A stretch of 64,000 bases of DNA. It comes from Symbiodinium natans. Taxonomy: Eukaryota > Sar > Dinophyceae > Suessiales > Symbiodiniaceae. A program made the translations under genes and the position numbers. The number at the start of each line of letters is the position of its first letter. Positions within the stretch are counted from its first letter, which is position 1. Below the pieces are notes generated by a model. That model ran no database searches, was not told the DNA's origin, and worked only from the letters and a program-made list of their open reading frames with translations. Positions 48,256 to 57,498 of the stretch are shown here, piece by piece. The stretch lies in contig CAJNDS010001990.1 in the NCBI GenBank assembly GCA_905221605.1, positions 489,704-553,703 of the forward strand, in the 5' to 3' direction.

Positions 48256-48325
48256 TACAAGGAGGGCCCCCCTAGTTACAAGTCCCTGAATTACAGTTAG
48301 TATAGTAAAGGGGCCCCTCCTTGTA
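48256..48325. mobile_element. M1 inverted-repeat element, 70 bp
   Basis: Ends TACAAGGAGGGCCCC and GGGGCCCCTCCTTGTA, interior TTACAGTTAGTATAGTAAAG, as in the longer copies but internally deleted. Confidence 0.85.
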
Positions 48326-48515
48326 TGCTTACCTGGGACTCTATTTACCCCTTAAAGAGTAGGTAAAACCCATAAAGTTGTAGGTTTAACGAGAGTTGCA
48401 GGTAGGGGTTTAAGACTTACAAGGTGTAGGGCTTAGGATCCGGAGGTTTCAGTGGTAGTTTACAAGTAGGGTTATAGGTGACTGAAGTTATAACCTCAAC
48501 CCTCAACCCTAAGCC
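48326..48515. other. Unique short region
   Basis: Repeated GTAGGTTTAA/GCAGGTAGGGGTTTAA words. No gene seen. Confidence 0.4.
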
Positions 48516-48809
48516 CTAAGCCCTAACGTTGGACGAGCTATAGTGGGGGCCCCCCTGTTTAAAGTCAAGTTTGCCATAGCAGGACAGTGTGACTGCTCGG
48601 GGGTGCGTGGCGGGATCCTCTCTTAAGTCAAGTCTTCCAGGTGTCGTACGAATATTTCGTGTAGCGCGCCTTAAAATCAATTTCCTGGCGTCTCTGTCCC
48701 ATTCAAACTCATATAAACTCCTCCCCACTAAAATCATGCAAAACCCATGGACCCGCGTAAAGAGGGCAAAGACCAGCTTCGACTGTTCGTCGGGCCGGGG
48801 GGGCAACAC
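48516..48809 (-). CDS. Hypothetical open frame, 97 codons
   Basis: An ATG-started minus frame with well-mixed composition: LVFALFTRVHGFCMILVGRS, then YEFEWDRDARKLILRRATRN. It is among the longer non-repetitive frames outside the RT, and its codons look unlike telomere artefacts. It could be an exon, a decayed mobile-element gene or chance. I recognise no family. A weaker + frame overlaps. Confidence 0.35.
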   Translation of the reverse strand: MLPPRPDEQSKLVFALFTRVHGFCMILVGRSLYEFEWDRDARKLILRRATRNIRTTPGRLDLREDPATHPRAVTLSCYGKLDFKQGGPHYSSSNVRA

Positions 48810-48837
48810 AGCAAAGCAGGTACAACATTAAACTCGA

Positions 48838-48955
48838 ACCCCTAAATCCTAAACCCCTCTAACCCCCTAAACCCGAAACCCTTAGCCTAACCCTAAGCCG
48901 TAAACCCTAGACCCTGAACCCTGAACCCTAAACCTCAACCCTAAACTACAACCCA
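48838..48955. repeat. Decayed CCCTAAA tract
   Basis: About 14 irregular units. Confidence 0.85.
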
Positions 48956-49078
48956 GCACCGCTGCTGCGCACCTCCTTCCACCATCTCGAGCGCGACTGT
49001 CCCGCCTGACAGAACGAAGCGGCTCTAGACCCCACAGGGTCTGGGGAGTATTTAGACCTTAGGGTTTAGGGTTTAGGG

Positions 49079-49179
49079 ATAGGGGCCTGAATAATTAGAA
49101 TAGGGTTTGGGGAGGTTACTTTGGTGGAATTACAAAGGGAACACAGGGGAACATCACTAGTAATTATTCCGACCCCTAT
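49079..49179. mobile_element. M4 inverted-repeat element, 101 bp
   Basis: ATAGGGGCCTGAATAATTA and TAATTATTCCGACCCCTAT are inverted repeats (17 of 19). The same terminal GGGGTCGGAATCATT motif occurs at 55142. Confidence 0.75.
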
Positions 49180-49337
49180 ATTAGACCCCTAAGTGTTCGA
49201 GGATTAGGGTTAAGGGGTTGGCTGTAGTTTTTTTGTTGTAGGGTTTAGGGTTGAAAAGGTTTGGGGTTTTAGGGGTTAAGGGGTTGTGGATTTTTACGGA
49301 TTTAGGAGCCAAACGCTCTCTCAGCCTGCCTAAACTA

Positions 49338-49378
49338 CCTCGTCTTGACGAGGTTTTTTGTTAAAAGCTGGGGCTTTT
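49338..49378 (+). other. Terminator-like hairpin pair
   Basis: CCTCGTCTTGACGAGG (6-bp stem, 4-base loop) followed by six T, then AAAAGCTGGGGCTTTT. It resembles a Rho-independent terminator, but in nuclear DNA that role is not expected. It may be a small structured RNA or a fragment from another genome. Confidence 0.4.
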
Positions 49379-49477
49379 AGCCTCCAAAAGGCTGACAACG
49401 ACGGCTGAAAAGGGTGTCGGATTGATAGGGGAATGGGCTGGGGGCGTTTGGAACTTCTCACGGCCTCATACCCTACT

Positions 49478-49548
49478 GCTAAACCCTAAACCTAAACCCG
49501 AAACCCTAAACCCTAAAACCCTGAACTCTAAACCCTACAGCCCTAGAC
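49478..49548. repeat. CCCTAAA tract
   Basis: About nine units with length variants. The 49180-49337 stretch before the hairpin holds degenerate TTTAGGG words. Confidence 0.9.
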
Positions 49549-49738
49549 TCTGAGAGGTTGACAGTCGCAACCACACCATGCACGCATTTGAATGTTTAAG
49601 GTCAAGGTTGAGGAAGGCTTTTGAATGTCAGGTTGGGGTCCTGGCCATCTTCAACCCCACTGTCAACTTAGGGGCGATTCCGGTTTTAGGGTCCTCTCTA
49701 GAACTAAACAGATTTTTAGCGCCTCATTGTGGTATAGC

Positions 49739-49740
<2 letters not shown>

Positions 49741-49771
<31 letters not shown>
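49741..49771. repeat. C31 run
   Basis: Thirty-one C after GGTATAGCAA, ending a short + frame. Confidence 0.95.
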
Positions 49772-50580
49772 ACCCCTCAACTTTAAACCCTTGAAGCCCT
49801 AAACCCCTCCAACACTAAACCCCTCAACGGATGAAAGCCCGTAAACCAGCCTCCTTGACCGGCTCCGTGAAGGTTGAAAGATCGGCATGACGGTCGTCCT
49901 TGTGAATTTCGCCGTAGGATTCTGGGATTCAGGTCTACATAGGGTTTGGGGTGCGGGGTTCAGGGTTAAGAGTTTGCCCTAGGACCTAGACCCTAAACCC
50001 CTAAACCCCTACAGTGTCTGAACGGCCCGTGTGCATTCCGTGGATTCCTGAAGTATGGCCTGGTTCCCTAGACTTCCAGGGATAATAGGTGGGGCGCTGG
50101 AACTGCAGGGCCAGGGACAAATAACAAGAACGCCATGAGGACGGTAAAGCGCTAAAGCCGCTTTGTTGCAGCGATTAGGGGCCAGAGGCAGATCTAGTAT
50201 AGGGGATAGAATTAGGGGGACCCTGGGGGATATAGACCCTCTGAATAAGGTCCCTGTTTAAGAGAGCCAGAAGAGGGTTCAGAAGGGTTCTCGTTTAAGG
50301 CTGCCCCTTTCCTACCTGGGATAGTAGTGACCACAGTCACGATGTTGTGGAAATCGAAATGGCTAAGGAATCCCCAGCACGTTGCTGGGTTGCTCATGGC
50401 CTTCTCAGTTCTTTCGGCTTTCAAGACTTGGAGTTAAGGGTTTAGGGTTTAGGCTTGGGGTTTCAGGATTTTTGAAGGCACTTGGCGTCTTCGGTTCTTC
50501 AGGCCCACCCTCAACCCTGTTGAGGCCCCAAGACCCCTTAGGTGAACTAAACGCCCTAAACCCTGCACCCTAAACCCTTA
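49772..50580. other. Unique region with M4-like piece
   Basis: 50195-50240 has TATAGGGGATAGAATTAGGG and GGGGATATAGACCC, related to M4. Frames at 50212 (-) and 50382 (+) are unsupported. Short telomeric words occur at 49985 and 50435. Confidence 0.4.
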
Positions 50581-51051
50581 ACTCTAACCCTAAGCCTAAG
50601 ACCGTTGCAAGGGGGCTCACTCCCGAGCACGCTCCGTATGCTGGACTCCTCGGCGACTGTTCGGCGACGGCGCGGCGCTCTTAAGGCCCACAGAAGCACC
50701 CTAAACCCTCGACCCTAAAGCCTGGAGCCCTTCAAGCACTAGATCCTACCACTAAGAAAGGTGAGAAGAATTCTGCATCCCAATCCCAAGCCTTACGCCT
50801 TCAAGCCCTTGCTGGCCCTGCGATGTTCAGTCGCTGTGGATTGGCTGCTGGTTCGCTGTGTTTCAGCAGGGTCTGGAACTATTTGGCTTGAAGCCCTGTA
50901 AAGCCGAAACTCTGAATCTGAACCCTTGCGTGTTGTGCTTCTTTCTGCTTCTCCGTCTGGAGCCAAGCACCAGCCGACTACCACAATGGACTCCAGGTCA
51001 TGCTGAAACTGTGGCAGCCTATGAAAGCTGCTCAAAGTTGCGGGCCACCCC
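50581..51051 (+). other. Unique region, possible exon after 50964
   Basis: TGCTTCTTTCTGCTTCTCCGTCTGGAG ends at 50964; this is one of the longest pyrimidine tracts before an AG in the window. A following + frame reads PSTSRLPQWTPGHAETVAAY. No donor is evident before the telomeric tract at 51052, so the exon end is undefined. Confidence 0.3.
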
Positions 51052-51097
51052 CCTAAACCCTAAACCCTAAACCCTAAACCCTAAACCCTAAACCCTG
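51052..51097. repeat. CCCTAAA tract
   Basis: Six perfect units. Confidence 0.97.
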
Positions 51098-51341
51098 GGC
51101 TCTCTTAGAGCTAGTTCTTGTGGCCTCAGTAGGGCTTCAATGGAGCACCTCCCCCTCAAAACCGAAAACTCAAAAGCCACAGTGCTACGACCCAAAGCCT
51201 AAGCCCTATAACTCTATGACCCTACAACCAACCTTTCAAGCCTATAACAGTCCTATAACCCTAAAACCTGCATGAACACCTCCGGGCAGCCTTTTTGCGA
51301 CTCCTTCACCAAAGCTACGTCCTCCCCTCCGCTAACCGCAG

Positions 51342-51378
51342 AGCTGGACTTCGGACGCTTGAAGCTGCAGGCTGAAAG
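51342..51378 (+). CDS. Candidate exon, 12 codons
   Basis: Follows CTCCGCTAACCGCAG and ends GCTGAAAG|GTGCTT. It reads LDFGRLKLQAE within a longer + frame (51272-51526, MNTSGQPFCDSFTKATSSPP before it). It could equally be part of a larger exon. Product unknown. Confidence 0.25.
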
Positions 51379-51572
51379 GTGCTTCTTAGTCGTCAGGGTT
51401 TCAGCGGCCCAGGGTTTAAGGGTTTGGGGCTTAGGGTTTGTTAGAGTTGAAGAGGTCCAGGGTTACGGGCTTGGACCTTGTAGGGCTTCTAGGCCTGTTT
51501 ACGTCCAACCTTTCTTTTTTAAGTAGACGTCCCAGTGCGCAAGCGTGTGACAGGCTGTTGGTTGGAGGGACG

Positions 51573-51682
51573 CTAAAGCCTAAATCCAAACCCAAAACCC
51601 CAAACCCCAAACCCTAAACCCTAAACCCTAAACCCTAAACCCAAAACCCAAAACCTTAAACCCTAAACCCTAAACCCGCAAA
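51573..51682. repeat. CCCTAAA/CCCAAAA/CCCCAAA tract
   Basis: About 15 units with the variants grouped in blocks. Confidence 0.94.
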
Positions 51683-51795
51683 CTGTCCATCTTTCTCGCT
51701 CAGGGGTGCTTGGGGTCTACCTGCCCTGCTACCAAGACCTAACCAAGCCCGAAGCCTACAACCTGCAACTGCTAGACCCTACATGCAAGGCCTAG

Positions 51796-51990
51796 ACCCT
51801 AGGGTTTAGAGTTTAGGGTTTAGGGTTTAGGGTTTGGGGCGTAACCCTAACCTCTACAAGTCCGAAGCCCCATGAATACGCCCTGAACTGGCACATCATA
51901 AGGTTGGTAAAGGGTTTAAGGTTTAGGGTTTAGGGTTAAGGGTTTAGGGTTAAGGATGTAGGGTTTAGGGCTTAGGGTGCGGTTGATACG
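51796..51990. repeat. TTTAGGG tracts
   Basis: Tracts at 51800-51842 and 51908-51982, each with fold-back CCCTAGACCCTAGGG or CGTAACCCTAACC edges. Confidence 0.85.
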
Positions 51991-52148
51991 TCTCAGGGAT
52001 GTTCAGGGCGCTAGGGAATATGATCCGGGCCAGATGGGCAACCCTGAAGCAAGAAGGGGTGTGCACTGCCCTGAAACATGTAGGTTTACGAAGATAGGGG
52101 ACCCGAAGTCGAGGCCCCCTAAAGAGTAGGAATTCCCTTATCATGAGG

Positions 52149-52231
52149 ACCCTAAACCCTAAACCTTAAACCCTGAACCCTAAACCCTAAACCCTAAACC
52201 CCAGACCCTAAACCCTAAACCCTAAACCCCT
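52149..52231. repeat. CCCTAAA tract
   Basis: About eleven units with few variants. Confidence 0.96.
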
Positions 52232-52247
52232 ACATCAAGCTGTCCAG

Positions 52248-52357
52248 CACTGCGACGCTGCGTAACAAGTGCCCGGCAATCCTAAGCCGGGGCCAAAACA
52301 TTGCGTTCCGCCAGCAGTGTGTACAAGAAGATGGCCCTCTTCAAGAAGCTACGTTGC
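52248..52357 (+). CDS. Candidate exon, 36 codons
   Basis: Follows ATCAAGCTGTCCAG and ends CTACGTTGC|GTTTAGGG. With one leading base it reads TATLRNKCPAILSRGQNIAF and continues open. The composition (Q, E, R, C, N all present) looks like real protein. The left tract is CCCTAAA and the right TTTAGGG. Product unknown. Confidence 0.4.
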
Positions 52358-52490
52358 GTTTAGGGTTTAGGGTTTAGGGTTTAGGGTTTAGGGTTTAGGG
52401 TTTAGGGTTTAGGGTTTAGGACTTAGGGTTTAGGGTTTAGGGTTTAGGGTACAGGGTTTAGGGCTTAGGGTACAGGGTTTAGGGTTGCTG
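52358..52490. repeat. TTTAGGG tract
   Basis: About 17 units with GTACAGGG variants. Confidence 0.97.
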
Positions 52491-52880
52491 TTGCCCTTCC
52501 GTGCGCTGGGTGGCCAAGAGATGCCAGCCCAAACGGAAAAACATCCCCAACAACCTGAAAAAACCTACAGACCCTAACAAAAACCCAGAACCCCCCAAAA
52601 CCCTATCAACTCTACTAAAAAACCTATAAACCATAAAACCCTAAAAGCCCTCTAAAACCTGAAAGACCCATGAACCGCCAGAAACCTTTAAAACCCCATA
52701 AACCCTAGAAAGCCTACAACTCCACTTGCATCCTAAGCCCTCAGGGTTTGGGGATGAAGAGAGCCCTGAACACGCAGTGGCCACTGCGGTGGCACAAGCA
52801 GCCACTCAGAGCGAAGCACCATGCGCAGCCAGACCTGAGTGGGCCAGAACAAGCAGAGCCTCACAGCCCTCAACCCTACC
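52491..52880. other. Decayed telomeric and unique DNA
   Basis: Irregular AAACCCTA words at 52550-52720. A minus frame (52733-52945) overlaps the next element and is not supported. Confidence 0.4.
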
Positions 52881-52883
52881 TTA

Positions 52884-53004
52884 TATGAAGTAGGGTATAT
52901 ATTTTTTGTACCCCCAAAAGGACACCAGGTATAAACACTCACCAATATTAAAAAGGAACCTTATATACACTCACCAATAACAGTAATATATACCCTGCTT
53001 CATA
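52884..53004. mobile_element. M10 inverted-repeat element, 121 bp
   Basis: Left TATGAAGTAGGGTATATA, right TATATACCCTGCTTCATA, matching 17 of 18 when inverted. Internal ACACTCACCAATA occurs twice. Only one copy is seen in the window. Confidence 0.78.
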
Positions 53005-53126
53005 TCCTTCGCAACCAATCTACAAGTTCTCTCTGTGTCGGGTTTTCCGCAACCTCTCTAAAACCCTATACCCAGATTGTGAACAAGATTTAGGGCTGCA
53101 AGGAATCAGGGATTTTCGGCAAAGAA

Positions 53127-53262
53127 GCCCTTGGCCGTAGGCTATCAGTAGGCCTGCAGGTAACCTGCACGCAGGCCTACGGTAGGCCTACTTAGGCCAG
53201 TAGGTTGGCTACCATAGGGCCTTGTGGCAGAACCGTAGGATTAGGGCTAGCCTATGATTAGG
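53127..53262. repeat. Cluster of TAGGCCTAC palindromes
   Basis: GTAGGCCTGC ... GCAGGCCTAC, GGTAGGCCTAC and several TAGGC/GCCTA words in about 130 bp. Multiple hairpins are possible. Confidence 0.7.
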
Positions 53263-53520
53263 CGGGGCTTCTATACGGTCAGGTCTCTAGACTATGCTCC
53301 CTTTTGGGGGTGCCCTCAATATTAGGTACTCGTGACCCAAAAAAGGGACGATAACTTAGAGAACTGCCCATATGGGGCTTTCGGAATTTCAGGGTTCTAG
53401 GAGCCCTGGGCTTCGTGCCGAAGCTTTGCCACGGAGAGCGTATTTCTTGATGCGGTTCGGGCCGAGATTCACTGGCTCGCACCTGCCATGGGCCGAGGAA
53501 CCCTACAGCACCCCCAAGTT
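53263..53520 (+). other. Unique region, possible exon after 53390
   Basis: GGCTTTCGGAATTTCAG is followed by an open + frame with SRSPGLRAEALPRRAYFLMR. 53290-53375 resembles an M5b element (GGGGGTGCCCTC ... ACTGCCCATATGGGG). Confidence 0.3.
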
Positions 53521-53524
53521 CAAC

Positions 53525-53586
53525 CCTAAACCCCAAACGCTAAACCCTAAACCCTAAACCCCAAAACCCTAAGCCCTAAACCCAAA
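53525..53586. repeat. CCCTAAA tract
   Basis: About eight units with CCCCAAA and CGCTAAA variants. Confidence 0.94.
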
Positions 53587-54164
53587 TTTTAGGGGACGGG
53601 GTGGAAGTGGAGAGAGGTGGGAAGGGGAAGTCGCAGCTAGCAAAAAGTACGGGTCAGCTGTCTGGCTGATGGGGTTGGGGGTTCCTATCCTTTGAAGCGT
53701 TAGGGGATGATCAATTTTTGAGTCACTGGCGCCGATCCACATGACTTTCATTTAGGGTTCAGGGCTTAGGCTTTGGAGTTAACTTGAGACCTATCCCAAA
53801 GCATCGCAATGCATGCCGGGCGCCTCTCCCGTCATTGGGTCCAGGACTGAAATCGGCGTTCAGCATTGAGGGATTAGGGTTTGGGGCTTGTGGAGCTTGG
53901 CTTTTGGGATGGTTTCAGAGCGACTGGGCCGGGATTCCCATGTCTAGGTCCGTGTGAGGTGTAGGGTTCTGAGATTCTGAGAGCCTCGGCTAGGGGGAAG
54001 GGGGGTGGGTGTTTGCGTTTCTTTTTTTAGGGTCTTTGGCCATCGGGGGGGGGGGGGGGGGTTTCGGTACCAGGATGCCCCCACCAAAGCTGGCTCCAGG
54101 ATTAGGGTTTGGCCAGGTGCAGGGCGGACTGTGAATGAGCAACTGCAGGGTTAGGCGAGGGTTT
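53587..54164. other. Unique region with G15 run
   Basis: A G run at about 54047-54061. No gene seen. Confidence 0.45.
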
Positions 54165-54282
54165 AGGGGTTTGGGGGGTTTAGGGTTTAGGGATCCTAAA
54201 CCCCAAACCCCGGGTTTCGAGGCTAGGGTTCGTTCTGCTTTGTGGGGTTTAGGGTTTAGGGTTTAGGGTTTAGGGTTGGCTT
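54165..54282. repeat. TTTAGGG tracts with fold-back
   Basis: TTTAGGG units meet CCTAAACCCCAAACCCC through GGATCC at about 54190-54210. A second tract follows at 54244-54280. Confidence 0.9.
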
Positions 54283-54352
54283 AGGTAGAACGGGAACCTG
54301 GCATCCAACAAATGGTGTCGGCTCAAAACTCAATGCGTATCCTGAATCTAAC

Positions 54353-54464
54353 AACTAAACCCTAAACCCTACACTCCTGAACCCCAGACACTAAACCCTA
54401 AACCCTAAATCCTAAACCCTAAATCCTAAACCCCAAACCCTAAACCCTAAACCCTAAACCCCTG
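54353..54464. repeat. CCCTAAA tract
   Basis: About 15 units with TCCTAAA variants. Confidence 0.95.
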
Positions 54465-54474
54465 TCCGCAAAAG

Positions 54475-54566
54475 AGCCCTAAGATGGGTGTTCGTTGTCA
54501 ATGCGGTTCCCATTCAAACGCGCGCAACTCTGGGGATCGGAAGAACACAGGCCAGTTTCAGCGAGG
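54475..54566 (+). CDS. Candidate exon, 30 codons
   Basis: Follows CCGCAAAAG and ends CAGCGAGG|GTTCAGGG. It reads SPKMGVRCQCGSHSNARNSG and on to the donor. Cys and His residues are present, but no known domain is apparent. Left tract CCCTAAA, right tract TTCAGGG then TTTAGGG. Product unknown. Confidence 0.35.
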
Positions 54567-54692
54567 GTTCAGGGTTCAGGGTTCAGGGTTTAGGGTTTAG
54601 GGTTTAGGGTTTGGGGTTTAGGGTTTAGGGTTTAGGGTTTGGGGTTTAGGGTTTAGGGTTTTAGGTTTTAGGGTTTAGGGTTTAGGGTTTGG
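54564..54692. repeat. TTCAGGG then TTTAGGG tract
   Basis: Four TTCAGGG units, then about 14 TTTAGGG/TTTGGGG units. Confidence 0.97.
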
Positions 54693-54912
54693 GAGTGAAG
54701 GGTTGAGAGAAGCCCTGGGGTGTGGAGATCCGCTGCGATGCCCGCGGTTTAGGATTTGGGGGTTTGGGGTTTGGGGTTCCGGCTTCTGAAAGCAGGTCTT
54801 AGGAATGAGGGTGGGGCAGATGCAACTTTGCGACTCGAGCTTTGAAGCACTTGCAGCCGCTCATGAAGCCCAGGAATGCGACTCATGTTTTGATTCATGC
54901 TGAGACCTTGGC

Positions 54913-55006
54913 ACCCTAAACCCTAAACCCTAAACCCTAAACCCTAAACCCTAAACCCTAAACCCTAAACCCTAAACCCTAAACCCTAAACCCTAAACCC
55001 TAAACC
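54913..55006. repeat. CCCTAAA tract
   Basis: About 13 perfect units. Confidence 0.97.
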
Positions 55007-55134
55007 CCTAGCCGGAAACCGATTTACGTCGACGCGGAGCCCCAATGGCAAGCCCATTGCCAAGCTCCAGGCGAGCTTTGTTTGCCGGCAGGTGCGTCCT
55101 CACCGCTCAGGGTTTGGGGTTTGGAAGGAAAGCC

Positions 55135-55180
55135 CTATAATATAGGGGTCGGAATCATTGCTACTATAGTATTGCCTTAG
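55135..55180. mobile_element. M4 element end
   Basis: TATAATATAGGGGTCGGAATCATTGCTACTATAG matches the inverse of the right end of 49079-49179. The other end is not seen. Confidence 0.5.
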
Positions 55181-55465
55181 AGGCCTTTGATAAATCTCCT
55201 ACAACAACCCCCAACGCCTTATCAGGCCCCATATACTAAACAGCTAATACCGGGCGTGTCGGCCGTGACGATTATGATGAGCTCTGGGGCTCAGGCACTC
55301 CTCGAGGAACCCCAGTCAAACCCTTAAAACCAAGAACTCATTCTTACTACGACTGCTTTAAATTGGACCGATGATAGTTAGCCATATATATATATATATA
55401 CAGCCCAAACACAACCCTGAACTCTAAACCGTACACCCTAAACCCTTAACTCTAAACACTTAACT
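55181..55465. other. Unique region with (TA)n at 55382-55400
   Basis: No gene seen. Confidence 0.45.
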
Positions 55466-55582
55466 TAACTAAACCCTAAACCCTAAACCCTAAACCCTAA
55501 ACCCTAAACCCTAAACCCTAAACCCTAAACCCTAAACCCTAAACCCTAAACCCTAAACCCTAAACCCTAAACCCTAACCCCA
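55466..55582. repeat. Long CCCTAAA tract
   Basis: About 16 perfect units. Confidence 0.97.
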
Positions 55583-55721
55583 CCGGCACCCCTCCCATCC
55601 CACCCCGAAACGCTGCACGGCGCTGTGCGCCTCTGCCGCAGCAGTGGCTCCGCCCCCGCCGCCCTGAGCACCTGGCATGGGAAGCTTGTTGGCCTGAACC
55701 CCCATACACCCGGAACCCTCA

Positions 55722-55805
55722 TCCCTAAACCCTAAACCCTAAACCCTAAACTCTAAACCCTAAACCCTAAACCCTGAACCCGAACCCTGTAAACCCTGAA
55801 TTCAT
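55722..55805. repeat. CCCTAAA tract
   Basis: About eleven units with variants. The 135-base GC-rich island before it lies between same-orientation tracts. Confidence 0.94.
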
Positions 55806-55899
55806 GGGAGTTCTGGGCTTCGGGGTAGATCTGGTGAGCACCTGCGAGACTGAGACAGCTTCAACAATACGCCCCAGGCGCACCGAGCAGGCACAGAAG

Positions 55900-55965
55900 C
55901 CTTTAGGGTTTAGGGTTTAGGGTTTAGGGTTTAGGGTGTAGGGTGTAGGGTTTAGGGTTTTTTCC
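55900..55965. repeat. TTTAGGG/TGTAGGG tract
   Basis: About nine units, two of them GTGTAGGG. Confidence 0.95.
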
Positions 55966-56440
55966 ACAAGCGCACTGTGCCAGCTCTGCATGCTGCAGTC
56001 GAAGGCAGCGAAGAGGCTGCTTGTACCAGCTCGGCACGGGGAACATGCTGTGTCGAGGTTGGCATGGACCTGCGTGCACAGCGTGCCCTGCACTCCGCCA
56101 GCTGCAGCCCGAATATTTCTTTCGTTCTTCCAGGGAGTTTCTCGACACACCACAGGAGTTCGGCAGTCGCTCATATCCAGGTTCGAACCGCTGGCAGGAC
56201 ACACTCAACGCCAGTGCCGGAGATGGGATGTGCTCATGTCCGCCATGACATACTCAGCATCTTGCTGTAGCTGCCTCCGAGCTTACGCATTGCTGGCCGT
56301 AGGGCGTATCAATGCAAGTGCCTCACTGCCACGGCGACTGAACGAGCAAAAGCAGTATCATTCGAATCCTCTTGCCATGGAGGCTAATCAGACCCTATGT
56401 AAACCCTGTGCCCCCCGAACCCTAAACCCCAAACCCAACA
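55966..56440. other. Unique region, overlapping open frames
   Basis: Frames of 97 and 193 codons (+) and 94-95 codons (-) overlap for about 280 bp. The + frame 55990-56571 reads LLVPARHGEHAVSRLAWTCV and later enters decayed telomeric DNA. Open frames on both strands in GC-rich DNA leave coding undecided. Confidence 0.35.
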
Positions 56441-56517
56441 CCCAAAACCCTAGATGTATATTTCTGTGTGTAGATATGACCCAAAACCCTAGATGTATAT
56501 TTCTGTATGTACATATT
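56441..56517. repeat. Tandem duplication of 39 bp
   Basis: CCCAAAACCCTAGATGTATA followed by TTTCTGTGTGTAGATATGA is repeated with three or four changes. It contains one telomere-like word per unit. Confidence 0.9.
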
Positions 56518-56643
56518 CACACACGTTTGAAGGATAGAAGCACTTCGAAGACGAGGATCTCAAGCGCTTGAGGTCCCAAAGGTAATCAGCCCAGCTCACT
56601 GCCTGGCCAGCTGCTTCCTCACAGCTAGGCTTAGGGGTCAGGG

Positions 56644-56822
56644 TTTCTAGGGTTTAGGGTTCAGGGTTTTAAGGTTCAGGGCCATTAAAATAAATGTGTC
56701 ACATTTCGGCAACATGTCCGCTATGTATCTCCAATTTAGTTGTTCTCGGGTTTAGGGTTTAGCGTTTAGGGTTATGGGTTAAGGGTTTAGGGTTTGGGGT
56801 TTAGAGTTTAGGGTTTAGGGCC
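56644..56822. repeat. TTTAGGG tracts, degenerate
   Basis: Short tract at 56644-56685 and a better one at 56752-56822, separated by AT-rich unique DNA. Confidence 0.85.
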
Positions 56823-56882
56823 TGCGGCGTTTAATTAGGGGTCTGTGGTGAGAAGGGCTGCTATAAGGTTTGTAGCCTGCAG

Positions 56883-56963
56883 TGTCGCCAAGCATGTCCT
56901 TGTAGAGGTCGTCGGAGGGGATCAAGTATTTGGCTACGCGATTCCTCACCGCCACGCGCCCAG
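56883..56963 (+). CDS. Candidate exon, strand uncertain
   Basis: On + it follows TTTGTAGCCTGCAG, reads VAKHVLVEVVGGDQVFGYAI and ends GCGCCCAG|GTTCG. On the minus strand a 97-codon frame (56815-57108) covers the same DNA and includes NRVAKYLIPSDDLYKDMLGD, bounded by CCCTGCAG| and CTGCAG|GC (56877-56991). Both look like protein. The region is likely coding or captured coding DNA, with the strand open. Confidence 0.35.
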
Positions 56964-57108
56964 GTTCGATCAGACTGTATGCATTGATGACCTGCAGGGC
57001 ACAGGCCCTATAAACCCTACACCATAAACCTAAAGGATCCAAAAACATGCAGACGGCTACAGGCTCTTGTTTAGGGACTTGGAACATGAAAACCCTAAAT
57101 TTTATCAA

Positions 57109-57396
57109 CCCCCTAAACCCTAAGCCCCAAGTTTGTTTTCTTTCAAAGGCAGCTCCTATAGACCCTGTCCTTTAGTACCTCAGGCCCTGAGGTCGCCTTT
57201 GAACCACGGATGCTAGAATCCTTATCCTAAGGCTGAATCCTAAAATCAGGGAAAAAGAGCCCATTCTAGTATCTTGCCCAGTATAAGAATCAAGTGTGCT
57301 CTCAAGCTCCTCGACCCTCTTTGGATACCCGAAGCATGAAAAATATGGGACCCTTGCAGGTGGTAGCCCCACAAGGGACCATAAAGCAGAGAACCA
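57109..57396. other. Unique region, no gene supported
   Basis: A 66-codon minus frame (57172-57372) is not supported. Confidence 0.4.
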
Positions 57397-57498
57397 TACC
57401 TTAAGAACCCCAAACCTACTTTTTTTAGGTTCCCTCAGAATCCTATAAGGGATATACTAAGAACCTACAAAAACCGTAGGTTTGGGGTTCTTAAGGTA
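57397..57498. mobile_element. M9 perfect 23-bp inverted-repeat element
   Basis: TACCTTAAGAACCCCAAACC + TAC at the left is the exact inverse of the right end, with 56 bases between. The unbroken match suggests a recent insertion or a selected hairpin. Only one copy is seen. Confidence 0.85.

Noticed and set aside
56160-56190. GGTTCGAACC as a tRNA T-arm
   Set aside because: No acceptor, D or anticodon stems fit around it.
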